From Devosia sp. (lineage in GTDB: Bacteria > Pseudomonadota > Alphaproteobacteria > Rhizobiales > Devosiaceae): 64,000 nt of DNA. Location of the stretch: contig JADJPS010000001.1 in NCBI GenBank assembly GCA_016713105.1, positions 248,001 to 312,000 of the forward strand, read 5' to 3'. The translations under genes were made by a program, and so were the position numbers. Each line of letters opens with the position of its first letter. Position 1 is the first letter of the stretch. Shown here piece by piece: positions 44,692 to 53,763 of this stretch. The notes beneath the pieces are model-generated. The model was not told the origin of the DNA and searched no databases. It saw only the letters and a list, made by a program, of their open reading frames with translations.

Positions 44692-45656
44692 GCGGGGTCG
44701 ACCGGCTGATCCTTGCGCTCGCAAACCTGCTGCTGTGGCTGCGCTATGCCTATCACCACGCCGATTTCAGCTGGCGCAAGCGCCGCCTGGCGCAGTTCGC
44801 CGCGCCACGGCAGCTGTGCGAACTGGTGCAGTGGCGGAAGCTTGTCGACCACGATCCGCAGTTCGTGACGCTGACCGACAAGCTCGGTGCCAAGGCCTGG
44901 GTCGCGGAGCGCGCACCGGACCTGCCGCAGCCGGAGGTGATCTGGGTCGGAGAACGTGCCGGGAACCTTCCCGACGCTCTGCTCGCTCCCGGCCATGTCG
45001 TCAAGACCAATCACGCTTCGCACCAGAACATCTTCCCCGACCGCGAGACCCTGTCGCGGGCCGACATCGAGCAGCGACTCGACGCCTGGCTGTCCCGGCC
45101 CTACCGGGTCGAGCAGCAATGGGCCTATCTGGGGATCAGGCCCAGGCTGTTCGTCGAGCGCCGCGTCGGCGACGGCCGGCCAATGTTCGACATCAGTTTC
45201 CGCGTCCATGGCGGGGTCGCCTCCGCCGGCCATGTGGCCACCGACTACAAGACCTCCGCCGCCCGCGACGGCTACTTCCTTCCGGATGGCCGGCGCATTC
45301 AGTTGGCCGCCGACGCCGGCGCGCTCCCCGATGACTTCGTCCCGCCGCCATCCTTTCACCGCGCGCGCGGGTTCGCCGAGCAGCTCGGGGGAGACGCGGA
45401 CTATTTCCGCGTCGATTTCCTGTGCACCGAGGAGGAGGCGTATTTCGGCGAGATCACGCTCTATCCAGCCTCAGGCATGGGCAGCGACGACTATCCGGCA
45501 ACGCTGATCTACCGCAGCTGGCTGGCCTGCATCGAGCTCAGCTGGTTCCTTGCGACCCCGCAGCCCTTCCCGCTCTCCCTCTATCAGGGAGCCTTCCGGC
45601 GCTGGGCCCGTCTTCGCAACGCCGAACTGGCGCGCGAGGCGCTCAGCGCTCCCTGA
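44688..45656 (+). CDS. TupA-like ATP-grasp protein 2
   Basis: A 322-residue tandem paralogue of the preceding gene: LCELVQWRKLVDHDPQFVTL, DKLGAKAWVAERAPD, HVVKTNHAS, FVERRVGDGRP and FGEITLYPASGM align block by block. The N-terminus again has a short hydrophobic stretch. The start ATG at 44688 overlaps the upstream stop, so the two are translated together. Divergence between copies suggests different acceptors. Its 3' end overlaps the convergent EamA gene by 14 bases. It is probably involved in modifying a cell-surface polymer. Confidence 0.82.
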   Translation: MSGVDRLILALANLLLWLRYAYHHADFSWRKRRLAQFAAPRQLCELVQWRKLVDHDPQFVTLTDKLGAKAWVAERAPDLPQPEVIWVGERAGNLPDALLAPGHVVKTNHASHQNIFPDRETLSRADIEQRLDAWLSRPYRVEQQWAYLGIRPRLFVERRVGDGRPMFDISFRVHGGVASAGHVATDYKTSAARDGYFLPDGRRIQLAADAGALPDDFVPPPSFHRARGFAEQLGGDADYFRVDFLCTEEEAYFGEITLYPASGMGSDDYPATLIYRSWLACIELSWFLATPQPFPLSLYQGAFRRWARLRNAELAREALSAP

Positions 45657-46566
45657 CCAGGGCCAGGCCCAGCAGTCCACACACCGTCACCAGCGCGCCG
45701 AGGATGACGCTGAGGCTCACCCAGCCGTGACCGGCCGCGCCTTCGAACACGATGACGAAGGCCGGCACGATGTAGCCGTAGGCGATGACCTTGGCGGCCG
45801 GAAGGTGCTGGCTGGCGAACTGGATGAGGAAGAAGCAGATCGCCGTCGGCCCGATGGCCAGATAGATGATCACCCACCACACTACCGCCGGCAGGTGCAG
45901 CCAGTCCACCGCGACGATCTCCGGCAGACCGTAGCCGACGATCCAGACTGCCGTCGCCGTGAGGGTCCAGAAGCTCAGGACCAGCGGCGCCTCGCCGCGC
46001 GCATAGCGCCTGAGCAGCGGCGTGTAGAAGGCGTAGGCGATGCAGCCGACGAGGTAGACCAGTTCTCCCCGGCCGATGTCGAAGCCGAGCACTGCCTCGA
46101 GGTCGCCGCGGAAGATCACCCACACCGCGCCGGCTCCGGCGATGACGAGGCTGACCAGAACCGGCGGGCCGGAACGCTGCCCGACGATGAACCAGGCCGT
46201 CACCGCGGTCATCAAGGGGACGAGCGTATAGACCGCGCTGGTCGCGACCGGCAGCGTCATGGTGAGCGCCACGAACATGGTGACGAAGTAGATCGCCATC
46301 AAAAAGCCCATCACCGCGAAACGCCAGGGCGCCCTGGGCCAGGCGAAGGGACGCCGCGCGACGCCAAAGGCGAACGCCCCCATCAGGGCGCTGGCGAGCA
46401 CGAAGCGAACCGCATTGAGTGGTGCCGGTGCGAGGTGCGGCACCGCCAGCGCCCCGAACGTGAACGAGCCGGCGATCAGCGCGGCAAACAGCAACATGGC
46501 GAGGTGCGACAACAGCCGCTGACGCCCATCCGCCCTGGCCTCGACTTCGGCGCCGGTCTCGCTCAC
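45643..46566 (-). CDS. EamA/DMT-family metabolite transporter
   Basis: A 307-residue inner-membrane protein with ten predicted helices arranged as two EamA repeats (ALAVPHLAPAPLNAVRFVLASALMG and the second repeat after VNL-like turns near residue 170). The start is GTG at 46566. Members export amino acids, nucleobases or other metabolites by exchange with protons. The exact cargo is not evident. It is 13 bases downstream of a DoxX gene on the same strand, so they may form a small operon. Confidence 0.88.
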   Translation of the reverse strand: MSETGAEVEARADGRQRLLSHLAMLLFAALIAGSFTFGALAVPHLAPAPLNAVRFVLASALMGAFAFGVARRPFAWPRAPWRFAVMGFLMAIYFVTMFVALTMTLPVATSAVYTLVPLMTAVTAWFIVGQRSGPPVLVSLVIAGAGAVWVIFRGDLEAVLGFDIGRGELVYLVGCIAYAFYTPLLRRYARGEAPLVLSFWTLTATAVWIVGYGLPEIVAVDWLHLPAVVWWVIIYLAIGPTAICFFLIQFASQHLPAAKVIAYGYIVPAFVIVFEGAAGHGWVSLSVILGALVTVCGLLGLALVRER

Positions 46567-46579
46567 GTCCCGCGTCTCC

Positions 46580-46957
46580 TCACAGCGCCGTGGCGATGAC
46601 CAGCAGAAACGCGCCCACGAGGCTCGAATTCAGCATCGTCGCAGTGAAGTGCGGCGTGCGTTCGTCTGCCTTGTAGCGCCAGACCGGGTGGAACAGCACG
46701 GTCGCAAGGACAAGGAAGACGATCATCGCGGCCCCGCCCAGGATGCCGAGCATGGCATGGAACGGCGCCAGCACGGTCAGCGCCCCGCCGACGATCTGCA
46801 GGAAGATGCCGATGCGGACGGCCGATCCGGCGAGCGGAAACGGCCGCTTGGCCAGGATGCCGCTCAATCGTTCGACATGGCGGGTATTCCGGATGCCGTA
46901 GACTACGAATACGCCGCCCAGCAGCAGATGCGCGACAAACGAGATGAACCAGGTCAC
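46580..46957 (-). CDS. DoxX-like small membrane protein
   Basis: A 125-residue four-helix membrane protein (FVAHLLLGGVFVVYGIRNT, FLQIVGGALTVLAPFHAML, AAMIVFLVLATVLFHPVW, LLVIATAL). The layout matches DoxX/SURF4-like proteins of unknown biochemical function, sometimes linked to thiosulfate or redox stress. I took the GTG at 46957, which has AGGAGGG upstream, instead of the longer frame to 47029, whose extra 24 residues are not hydrophobic. The 210-base gap upstream (46958-47167) shows nothing I recognise. Confidence 0.75.
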   Translation of the reverse strand: MTWFISFVAHLLLGGVFVVYGIRNTRHVERLSGILAKRPFPLAGSAVRIGIFLQIVGGALTVLAPFHAMLGILGGAAMIVFLVLATVLFHPVWRYKADERTPHFTATMLNSSLVGAFLLVIATAL

Positions 46958-47167
46958 TTGGCCCTCCTGTGCTGGCCAAGCTCTGCCACGCCCGTGGCGC
47001 TGTGGGCAGCTCAAATCGACATTGCCCACCAGTTCCCGATGCCGGCTCTCTTCCTTCAGGGCCGCCGCCTGGGATGGATGGAGCGCGATCCGGCCCGCTG
47101 CGCAGAGGCCTGCCCGGCCGCCGCGAACACCGGCACGTTGCGGCGGATCGCCATGCGCTCCAGTTGC

Positions 47168-48205
47168 TCAGCCGTTCAGGCGAGCCGTCTGGGCGAAGGT
47201 GAAGCCACCGCGCGTCGCCTTGGCCCGATAGAGCGCCTCGTCGGCGGCCCGCACCAGTTCGGCGGAGGTTTCGGCGTCATCGGGTGCGAGCGCGATGCCG
47301 ATGCTCGCCTTCACGCCGAAGACCTTGCCACCCAGCTCGAACGGCGCGCCGAGTGCCAGCCCCACGTCCGCAGCCAACTCGGCGAGACCCTCGCGCGAGC
47401 ACGGCGAGGTTCTGAGGATTCCGAACTCGTCGCCACCGATCCGCACCACCAGGTCGGTCTCGCCGGCCAGCCGACCGAGCCGGGTCGCGACGATCTGCAG
47501 CAACTGGTCGCCGGCGCTGTGACCGAGCGTGTCGTTCACCTGCTTGAAGCCATCGAGGTCGAGATAGAGCAGGGCGGCGCCCCTGCCGGAGGCGAAGGCG
47601 GCCTCGAGCCGCTGATCAAAGGCGAGCCGGTTGCCGAGTCCGGTCAGGCTGTCCTGCGCGGCCAGGGTCTGCGCCTGCCGGCGGCGCTCGTCAAGCAGCC
47701 GGGTGATGCCGTACATGCGGTATACGAGATATGCCACGCCACCGAGGAAGATCGCCGAGACGATCAACCGCAGCGGCGCCAGCACCATGAACACCTCGCT
47801 GCCGAGCAGCCGTGGCGACCAGGCGAGTTCGAACCCGGTGCCGGGGACAGGGATGGCCGCTCCCGACTCGATCTCCGAACCCGCCGGCACGAAACGCGCG
47901 TCTTCCAGCAGATAGTCGTGGGCAATCCGCGCCGCCATCTCGGCGCCCGGCGTCGCACCCCCGGTCGTCAGCACCGACAGCGCCACGCGCGCGCGCTCCA
48001 TTTCATGGCTCACGGCGGAATGGTCGATGGTCTGCACCGCATAGAGCGCGGCGCCGACCACGGTTGCGGCGACAAAGCACAGGGCGGCAAACGACAGGAT
48101 CAGCAGCCGGGCCGGCTCGGGATCGGTTCTGCGTCGCGTCGCCCCGGTGAGGCCGGGACCCGGCACGCGCCCGGGCCGGGACATTGCGAGATAGTGCTGG
48201 GCCAT
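47168..48205 (-). CDS. membrane diguanylate cyclase with periplasmic sensor
   Basis: A 345-residue c-di-GMP synthase. A helix at residues 34-58 and another at about 141-162 enclose a periplasmic sensor of about 80 residues (CHASE4-like in layout). The GGDEF domain begins LAAQDSLTGLGNRLAFDQRL, and the motif GGDEF is at 257-261. The RxxD inhibitory site is absent (GETD), so product inhibition there is unlikely. The ATG at 48205 is the only good start. It has no obvious partner gene nearby and lies 100 bases from preA. Confidence 0.9.
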   Translation of the reverse strand: MAQHYLAMSRPGRVPGPGLTGATRRRTDPEPARLLILSFAALCFVAATVVGAALYAVQTIDHSAVSHEMERARVALSVLTTGGATPGAEMAARIAHDYLLEDARFVPAGSEIESGAAIPVPGTGFELAWSPRLLGSEVFMVLAPLRLIVSAIFLGGVAYLVYRMYGITRLLDERRRQAQTLAAQDSLTGLGNRLAFDQRLEAAFASGRGAALLYLDLDGFKQVNDTLGHSAGDQLLQIVATRLGRLAGETDLVVRIGGDEFGILRTSPCSREGLAELAADVGLALGAPFELGGKVFGVKASIGIALAPDDAETSAELVRAADEALYRAKATRGGFTFAQTARLNG

Positions 48206-48304
48206 GTCGGTTCTCTCCGATGGCGAGAACCTACGGCCTGCGCGTTGTCCATTCGTTTATGCGGCAGCCGGGCCCACGGAAATGGTGAGCGATACGTCAA
48301 CGCC

Positions 48305-49625
48305 TCACTCCGCCGGCTCGACCGCCTTGGCCATCGGGTTGTTGGGATGCGTGGTCCAGTTGGCATAGCTGGGCTCGACCACCTTCTTGGTGCGCTGGTC
48401 GATCATGCCGGGTTCCAGCTGGATCATCGAGATGCAGTCTTCGACCGGGCACACATTGACGCACAGGTTGCAGCCCACGCACTCGTCCTCCAGCACCTCG
48501 AAGTGCCGTGCCCCGTCCTTCATCTTGCTGATCGCCTGGTGCGAGGTGTCCTCGCAGGCGATGTGGCAGCGACCGCACTTGATGCACTTGTCCTGGTCGA
48601 TCCGGGCCTTGGTGATGTAGTTGAGGTTGAGGAACTGCCAGTCGGTGACGTTGCGCACGGCGCGACCCTGGAAGTCCTCGAGGGTGCGGTGTCCCTTCTC
48701 GTCCATCCAGTTCTTGAGGCCGGAAATCATCTCCTCGACGATCTTGAAGCCATAGACCATCGCGGCCGTGCACACCTGCACGTTACCGGCGCCGAGCGCC
48801 ATGAACTCGGCCGCGTCGCGCCACGTCGTCACCCCGCCGATTCCCGAGATCGGCAGGCCGTACGTCTCGGGGTCACGCGCGATCTCGGCCACCATGTTGA
48901 GCGCGATCGGCTTGACCGCCGGGCCGCAATAGCCGCCATGTGTGCCCTTGCCGTCAATGGTCGGCATCGGCGCGAAGTTGTCGAGATCGACAGCGGTGAT
49001 CGAGTTGATGGTGTTGATCAGGCTCACCGCATCGGTGCCGCCCTTCTTTGCCGCCCGCGCCGGGCGGCGCACGTCGGTCACGTTCGGTGTCAGCTTGGTG
49101 ATGACCGGCATGCGTGAGTACTGCTTGCACCAGCGCACCACCATCTCGACATACTCCGGGCACCTGTCCGACCGCCGCGCCCATGCCGCGCTCGCTCATG
49201 CCGTGCGGGCAACCGAAGTTGAGCTCGATGCCGTCGGCTTCGGTCTGCTCGACCAGTGGCAGGATCGCCTTCCAGCTCTCCTCGTCGCACGGCACCATGA
49301 TCGACACGACCACGGCGCGATCCGGCCAGGCCTTCTTGACCTGCTTGATCTCCTGCAGGTTGAGCTGCAGCGAGCGGTCCGTGATCAGCTCGATGTTGTT
49401 GAAGCCGAGCAGCCGCCGGTCGGCGCCCCAGATCGCGCCGTAACGCGGCCCGTTGACATTGACGACCGGAGGCCCGTCCTCGCCCAGCGTTTTCCACACC
49501 ACGCCGCCCCAGCCGGCCTTGAAGGCGCGCTCGACATTGTAGGCCTTGTCCGTCGGCGGCGCCGACGCCAGCCAGAACGGGTTCGGTGACTTGATCCCGA
49601 CGAAATTGTTGCGGATGTCAGCCAT
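48305..49625 (-). pseudogene. preA: NAD-dependent dihydropyrimidine dehydrogenase subunit PreA, one-base insertion
   Basis: A 439-residue FMN- and Fe-S-containing subunit when repaired. With PreT it reduces uracil and thymine to the dihydro forms, the first step of the pathway. The N-terminal FMN barrel starts NFVGIKSPNPFWLASAPPTD and holds LNFGCPHGMSERGMG. The C-terminus has two 4Fe-4S motifs, CIKCGRCHIAC and CVGCNLCVNVC. At about 49160 the reading changes from GQVPGVCRDG to the expected GQVPEYVEMVVRW after deletion of one C in CCCGG, and the second frame runs to 48305. Start ATG 49625; preT ends 12 bases upstream. An indel here would inactivate a pathway that is otherwise complete, so an error in the data is likely. 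Confidence 0.9.
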
Positions 49626-49636
49626 GGCGTCTCTCC

Positions 49637-50977
49637 TCAGTTCCCGGTGAGGTAGCGGTGGATGCTCTCGGCGGCGTCGCGGCCCTCGGCCACCGCGGTC
49701 ACCGTCAGGTCGTCGCCGCCGGTGGCGCAGTCGCCGCCGGCCCACACTCCGGCCATCGACGTGCGCCCCTCGGCATCGACCTCGATCTTGCCGCCGCTGA
49801 GCACGACACCCTCGCCGTCGCTGGCAAGAGTCTGGCCGATCGCCTTCATCACCTGATCGCAGGCGAGCGTCAGCATCTCGCCGGTGCCGACGAGCCTGCC
49901 GTCCCTCAGTTCGGTGTACTCGAGCACGATGCCAGTGACCTTGCCGCTGCCGACGATCACCTGCCTGGGCTGCACCCAGTGCCGGATGGTGACGCCCTTG
50001 GAGGCCGCCAGGTCCTGCTCGAAACGCGAGGCATTCATCTGTTCCTGGCCGCGGCGGTAGCAGATCGTCACCTCCTCGGCGCCCAGCAGCTTGGATTGCA
50101 CCGCGGCGTCGATGGCCGTCATGCCGCCACCGATCACCATGACCCGCCGGCCCACGGCAAGGCCGGACAGGTCCTGGGCCTGGCGCAGTTCGGCAATGAA
50201 GTCGACTGCGTTGATCACGCCCTCGGCCGCCTCGCCCTCTGTGCGGAGTGCGTTGACGCCGCCCAGCCCGATACCGAGAAACACCGCATCGTGCGTCTCC
50301 TTCAGTTCGTGCAGCCCGAAGTCCCGTCCGAGCAGCTTGCCGTTCACGATGTCGATGCCGCCGATGGCGGTGACGTAGTCGACCTCGGCCTGGGCGAAGC
50401 CACCCGGCGCCTTGTAGCTGGCAATGCCGTACTCGTTGAGGCCGCCCGGCTTTGGCCGACCGTCGTAGATGGTGACGTCGTGCCCGCGCATCGCCAGTCG
50501 ATGTGCCGCGGCGAGGCCCGCCGGGCCGGCTCCGACCACGGCCACCGTCTTTCCGCTTGTCGCGGCGCGCTCGAAAAACTGCGTCTCTTCGGCCATCGCG
50601 ATGTCGGTCGCGTAGCGCTGCAGCTGGCCGATCTTGACCGGCTTGCCCTCGGCGACCTCGCGCACGCAGACCTCCTCGCACAACTGCTCGGTGGGACAGA
50701 CGCGGGCGCACATGCCGCCGAGGATGTTCTGGTCGAAGATGGTCTCGGCCGCGCCCAGCGGGTTGCCGGTCGAGATCTCGCGGATGAACAGCGGGATGTC
50801 GATCGAGGTCGGACAGGCGTTCATGCACGGGGCATCGAAGCAGAAGTAACACCTGTCCGCCTCGACGAAAGCCTCGTGCCGGTCGAGCGGCGGGTGCAGG
50901 TCCGAGAAATTCTCGGAATACTGGGCCGGGCTCAGTCGCCCCGCCGCGATGCCTTGCTTGAGCATTCCCCCGCTCAT
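49637..50977 (-). CDS. preT: NAD-dependent dihydropyrimidine dehydrogenase subunit PreT
   Basis: A 446-residue NAD(P)H-oxidising flavoprotein that passes electrons to PreA. It resembles the glutamate synthase small subunit. The N-terminal Cys clusters CYFCFDAPCMNAC and CARVCPTEQLCEEVC bind Fe-S. The first dinucleotide site is VAVVGAGPAGLAAAHRL and the second VMVIGGGMTAIDAA, with a C-terminal VWAGGDCATGG FAD block. The start is the ATG at 50977 after AGAGGAGAGGGAG; an ATG nine codons upstream overlaps that ribosome site and is less likely. A RutR-like box lies about 60 bases upstream. It is cotranscribed with preA. Confidence 0.92.
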   Translation of the reverse strand: MSGGMLKQGIAAGRLSPAQYSENFSDLHPPLDRHEAFVEADRCYFCFDAPCMNACPTSIDIPLFIREISTGNPLGAAETIFDQNILGGMCARVCPTEQLCEEVCVREVAEGKPVKIGQLQRYATDIAMAEETQFFERAATSGKTVAVVGAGPAGLAAAHRLAMRGHDVTIYDGRPKPGGLNEYGIASYKAPGGFAQAEVDYVTAIGGIDIVNGKLLGRDFGLHELKETHDAVFLGIGLGGVNALRTEGEAAEGVINAVDFIAELRQAQDLSGLAVGRRVMVIGGGMTAIDAAVQSKLLGAEEVTICYRRGQEQMNASRFEQDLAASKGVTIRHWVQPRQVIVGSGKVTGIVLEYTELRDGRLVGTGEMLTLACDQVMKAIGQTLASDGEGVVLSGGKIEVDAEGRTSMAGVWAGGDCATGGDDLTVTAVAEGRDAAESIHRYLTGN

Positions 50978-51318
50978 CGGCCGCTCCCTCTCCTCTAGAG
51001 CCATTCCAGATTGAGGACGCTAACGCAGCCCAGAAATTTTATCAATTGGTCAAAATTGCGGAAGGACGGCACCTCACGGCGCTGTGACCGGGCGGAATAG
51101 CGTACCTCTCGAAGAGGACAGGTGCACTATTGTCGGGTCCGAGCCGGTTCTACGCGCTGGTCCGCAAGGAACTGATTTCCAACCACGAATGTCCCCGATC
51201 CATCGCCGCACGCCCATGTTGCCTCTATGCAACAGATGCGGCTGAACGCCGGCCGTTCATTTTCGGTTCACATTGTTGCCACAAGCGGCAGCCTTGTTCC
51301 GCGCCCGTTGTAACCAGA
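50978..51318. other. 341-base intergenic region between preT and the RlpA-like gene
   Basis: It contains the preT ribosome site and promoter zone, the RutR-like box at 51038, and the upstream region of the divergent RlpA-like gene. An open frame from a TTG at 51130 continues into that gene, but its residues have no signal-peptide or domain character, so I treat it as non-coding. Nothing else is recognised. Confidence 0.5.
51038..51053. promoter_or_regulatory. RutR-like box upstream of preT
   Basis: TTTATCAATTGGTCAA has a perfect right half (TGGTCAA) and 5 of 7 bases in the left half of the RutR consensus. It is 61-76 bases before the preT start, where a repressor would overlap the promoter. 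Confidence 0.6.
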
Positions 51319-51693
51319 GTGAGTAGTGTAGGGTTGAATAGGAAAATCGTTGTGGCCGCCGCCGTGGTGATGGGTCTTCTGGGCTCAGTCTCGAGTTCCA
51401 TGGCAGCGGCACAGTGCGGTGGGGCGTCCTGGTATGGTCCGGGGTTCCACGGCAAGAAAACCGCCTCGGGCCAGCGCTTCAATGAGAACGCCATGACTGC
51501 TGCCCATCGGACACTTCCGTTCGGCACCGTCGTCAAGGTGACGGATCAGCGGACCGGCAAGTCCATCAAGGTAACCATCAACGACCGTGGTCCGTTCCAC
51601 AAGGGGCGGATTATCGACCTCTCGAAGGCCGCCGCCGCCCAGCTCGGCACAAAGAATGCGGGGACCGGCAAGGTCTGCCTGGCCAGCGTCTGA
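51319..51693 (+). CDS. RlpA-like septal/lytic transglycosylase domain protein (double-psi beta-barrel)
   Basis: A 124-residue exported protein. An N-terminal signal peptide (RKIVVAAAVVMGLLGSVSSS) ends at MAAA-Q. The mature protein is a single RlpA-type double-psi barrel: GGASWYGPGFHGKKTASGQR, AAHRTLPFGTVVKVTD, VTINDRGPFHKGRIIDLS with the conserved Asp and His-adjacent residues. No SPOR domain follows, so it lacks the usual septal-targeting part. RlpA enzymes cut glycan strands without stem peptides. The start is GTG at 51319 (or TTG at 51334), the only starts that leave a normal signal peptide. Confidence 0.78.
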   Translation: MSSVGLNRKIVVAAAVVMGLLGSVSSSMAAAQCGGASWYGPGFHGKKTASGQRFNENAMTAAHRTLPFGTVVKVTDQRTGKSIKVTINDRGPFHKGRIIDLSKAAAAQLGTKNAGTGKVCLASV

Positions 51694-51701
51694 GGGATCG
51701 G

Positions 51702-51737
51702 AGGGGGGGCGCCGCAGTAGACGCGGGCGCCCCCCCT
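51702..51737. terminator. perfect bidirectional hairpin between convergent genes
   Basis: AGGGGGGGCGCC (51702-51713) and GGCGCCCCCCCT (51726-51737) are perfect 12-base arms with a 12-base loop. It lies between the RlpA-like stop (51693) and the convergent stop at 51743. It likely terminates or insulates transcription in both directions, although no U-run follows. Confidence 0.6.
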
Positions 51738-51742
51738 GCCGC

Positions 51743-51943
51743 CTATAGGTCGTTGGCCGCGTTGAGCTCGGCGGGCTCGAGCCCGTCGCCTTCGGGGTCG
51801 AGCGGCGCCAGCGGGCGGTTGCGGGCCAGCGCCTGTTCGACGTCGCGCGCCACGCCTGCGACGTCATCCACTGCTGCGCCCCGTGCCGCCAGTGCGGCGG
51901 CCAGGGCTTCCTCGATCAGGCGGACGCGAGCGGTGTCAGCCAT
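51743..51943 (-). CDS. hypothetical 66-residue protein
   Basis: I do not recognise it. From the ATG at 51943 it reads MADTARVRLIEEALAAALAA, a helical Ala-rich N-terminal half, then an acidic DPEGDGLEPAEL tail. An upstream in-frame start at 51997 exists, but the 51943 start overlaps the end of the 26-residue frame that precedes it, which suggests coupling. It follows phnN in the same direction. Coding status is uncertain because of the short length. Confidence 0.4.
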   Translation of the reverse strand: MADTARVRLIEEALAAALAARGAAVDDVAGVARDVEQALARNRPLAPLDPEGDGLEPAELNAANDL

Positions 51944-52016
51944 TGGCATCGATCCGCGTGTCGCCCAGATCCACCTCGATATCGAGTTGCGGCGCATGCA
52001 GTGAACCTCTCGTCAT
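51936..52016 (-). CDS. putative 26-residue small protein
   Basis: A short open frame with an AGGAG ribosome site nine bases before the ATG at 52016. It encodes MTRGSLHAPQLDIEVDLGDT and six more residues, and its stop overlaps the start of the 66-residue frame by eight bases. The composition (acidic strand-like core) does not match a known leader peptide. It lies 57 bases after phnN. It could be a real small protein or simply a leader for translation of the next gene. Confidence 0.3.
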   Translation of the reverse strand: MTRGSLHAPQLDIEVDLGDTRIDANG

Positions 52017-52072
52017 GCCCTCACTCCTGTGGTTGACGCCTGGCCAACCAACGCGCCAGGGGTGAGGAAGGT

Positions 52073-52627
52073 TCAACCGGCAACGGTTCCGAGCGCACCG
52101 ACGAACGCAGCGATGCCGTCGGCAAGGGCGCCCGAGTTGTCGATGATCGTCGCAGTCACCCCGACGGGAAGCGGTGCGCCTTCGTGGGCCAGCCGGGCTG
52201 CCACATCGCTTTCGCTTTCGCGACCGCGTCCGGCCAGCCGCGCCGCGCGGGTGTGCGGATCGGCCGTGACAAGCAGCACCCGGCAGTCCGGGTACTTCTC
52301 GAACGCCCGCTCAATCACCTTGCGCGAGGTGTTGACCACTACAATGCGGCCCGCCACCAGCGCCGCGTCGATCGCGGCGGGCACGCCGTAGTTCAGCCCG
52401 TGGGCTTCCCAGTCCAGCGCATAGGCGCCGCGCAGCTTCTGGCGCCGGAACTCGTTCGGATCGATGCTGTCGTGATCCTCGAGCGCGGCAATTGCGGCCC
52501 GCGTGACGGTCCGGCGGGGAAACACGAAGCGCGGGTCGGCCGCGAGCTGCGTCCTGGCGGCCTCGATCAGGGTATCCTTGCCGGCACCGGATGGCCCGAC
52601 CACCAGAATCAGTGCGCCGTGCCCCAT
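52073..52627 (-). CDS. phnN: ribose 1,5-bisphosphate phosphokinase
   Basis: A 184-residue guanylate-kinase-like enzyme that makes PRPP from ribose 1,5-bisphosphate in phosphonate use. The Walker A loop GPSGAGKDT is near residue 10, followed by FVFPRRTVTR, ALDWEAHGLNYGVP and the lid RLAGRGRESESDVAARL. The ATG at 52627 overlaps the phnM stop by one base, so the two are coupled. The core C-P lyase genes phnGHIJKL are not in the window. Confidence 0.92.
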   Translation of the reverse strand: MGHGALILVVGPSGAGKDTLIEAARTQLAADPRFVFPRRTVTRAAIAALEDHDSIDPNEFRRQKLRGAYALDWEAHGLNYGVPAAIDAALVAGRIVVVNTSRKVIERAFEKYPDCRVLLVTADPHTRAARLAGRGRESESDVAARLAHEGAPLPVGVTATIIDNSGALADGIAAFVGALGTVAG

Positions 52628-53763
52628 CAGCTGACCCGCCGGCCTTCGCGCCACACCGAACGGACCACCGGCACCGAGGTGGTACGCGTCACCCTGACGA
52701 GGTCGGCCCGCTTGCCGATGGCAATCTCGCCGCGGTCGACGAGGTGCGCTGCCGCTGCCGGCCCAGCCGTCACCATGCCGATCGCCTGCGGCAGCGAGAT
52801 TTCGGCCACCCGCTGCGGCAGGAGGAACGCCGCCACCAGCAGGGCGAAGGGCACATAGTCTGAGCTGAGCACGTCGAGGACACCGGCCTTCGCCAGTTCG
52901 GCGGCCGAGATATTGCCGTTGTGGGACTTGCCGCGCACCACGTTGGGCGCCCCCATCAGTACCGCCAGCCCGGCGCCATGCGACGCTCGGGCGGCCTCCA
53001 TCGTGGTCGGGAACTCGGCAATGCTCATGCCGTCGCGCACCGCCTCGTCGACATGGGCGCTGGTGGCGTCGTCGTGGCTGGCGAAGGCGAGCCCGATTTC
53101 GCGTCCGCGCCGCAGGATCCGCTTGCGATTGCCGTCGGAGTAGCGGTCGTGCTCGGCCTTCCGGTCGGCGATGAACTGCGCCATCTCGGCATCCGAAAGC
53201 CGCATCTTCTTCTGGTAGTAGGCCGTGTAGTGCTCGAGCGTGGTGTATTGGCGTTGCCCGGGCGTATGGTCCATCAGCGAGGCGAGACCGACGATCGGGT
53301 TGCTGCAATGCGCCTCGAAATGGTCGGCGGCGTCCGGCGTCGGCAGCTCGCAGCGCAGGTGGATGTGGTGGTCGGCTCTCAGCCGGTCGCTGGCGTCCGC
53401 CTCCCCGATTGCCTCGATCATGGCCGCGACGTCGGCGGTGATGTCGCCGACTTCCGGATCCGAACCGATGCGGACGGCATCGAATACCGTGGTGATGCCG
53501 GCGCCGGCGATCTGCGCATCATGGCTCTGTAGGGCGGCGATGGCATTCCAGGTCACGCCGGGCCGGGGCCGGTAATGACTCTCGAAATGGTCGGTGTGCA
53601 GTTCGACGAGGCCGGGGATGATGTAGTCACCCTCGAAGTCCTCCGCCGCGCGCGTGTCCGAGCGGTCGATGTCGGTGATGCGGCCGTCCCGCACCAGCAC
53701 CGAACCGTGGATCACCTCGGTCGGCAGCACGATGGTGGCATTGGAGAACGCGTGTTCGCTCAT
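52627..53763 (-). CDS. phnM: alpha-D-ribose 1-methylphosphonate 5-triphosphate diphosphatase
   Basis: A 378-residue amidohydrolase-family enzyme that removes pyrophosphate from the triphosphate intermediate of the C-P lyase pathway. PhnM marks are GLVELHTDHFESHYRPRPGV, SHDAQIAGAGITTVFDAVRIG, SLMDHTPGQRQ, FASHDDATSAHVDE and HNGNISA. The ATG at 53763 overlaps the stop of the DUF1045 gene (TCATTG junction), so three genes are coupled as DUF1045-phnM-phnN. That is a frequent tail of phn operons in alphaproteobacteria. Confidence 0.93.
   Translation of the reverse strand: MSEHAFSNATIVLPTEVIHGSVLVRDGRITDIDRSDTRAAEDFEGDYIIPGLVELHTDHFESHYRPRPGVTWNAIAALQSHDAQIAGAGITTVFDAVRIGSDPEVGDITADVAAMIEAIGEADASDRLRADHHIHLRCELPTPDAADHFEAHCSNPIVGLASLMDHTPGQRQYTTLEHYTAYYQKKMRLSDAEMAQFIADRKAEHDRYSDGNRKRILRRGREIGLAFASHDDATSAHVDEAVRDGMSIAEFPTTMEAARASHGAGLAVLMGAPNVVRGKSHNGNISAAELAKAGVLDVLSSDYVPFALLVAAFLLPQRVAEISLPQAIGMVTAGPAAAAHLVDRGEIAIGKRADLVRVTRTTSVPVVRSVWREGRRVS

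Noticed and set aside
51130..51318. Upstream extension of the RlpA-like gene from a TTG
   Set aside because: It would place the signal peptide 60 residues inside the protein, and the extra residues show no domain character.
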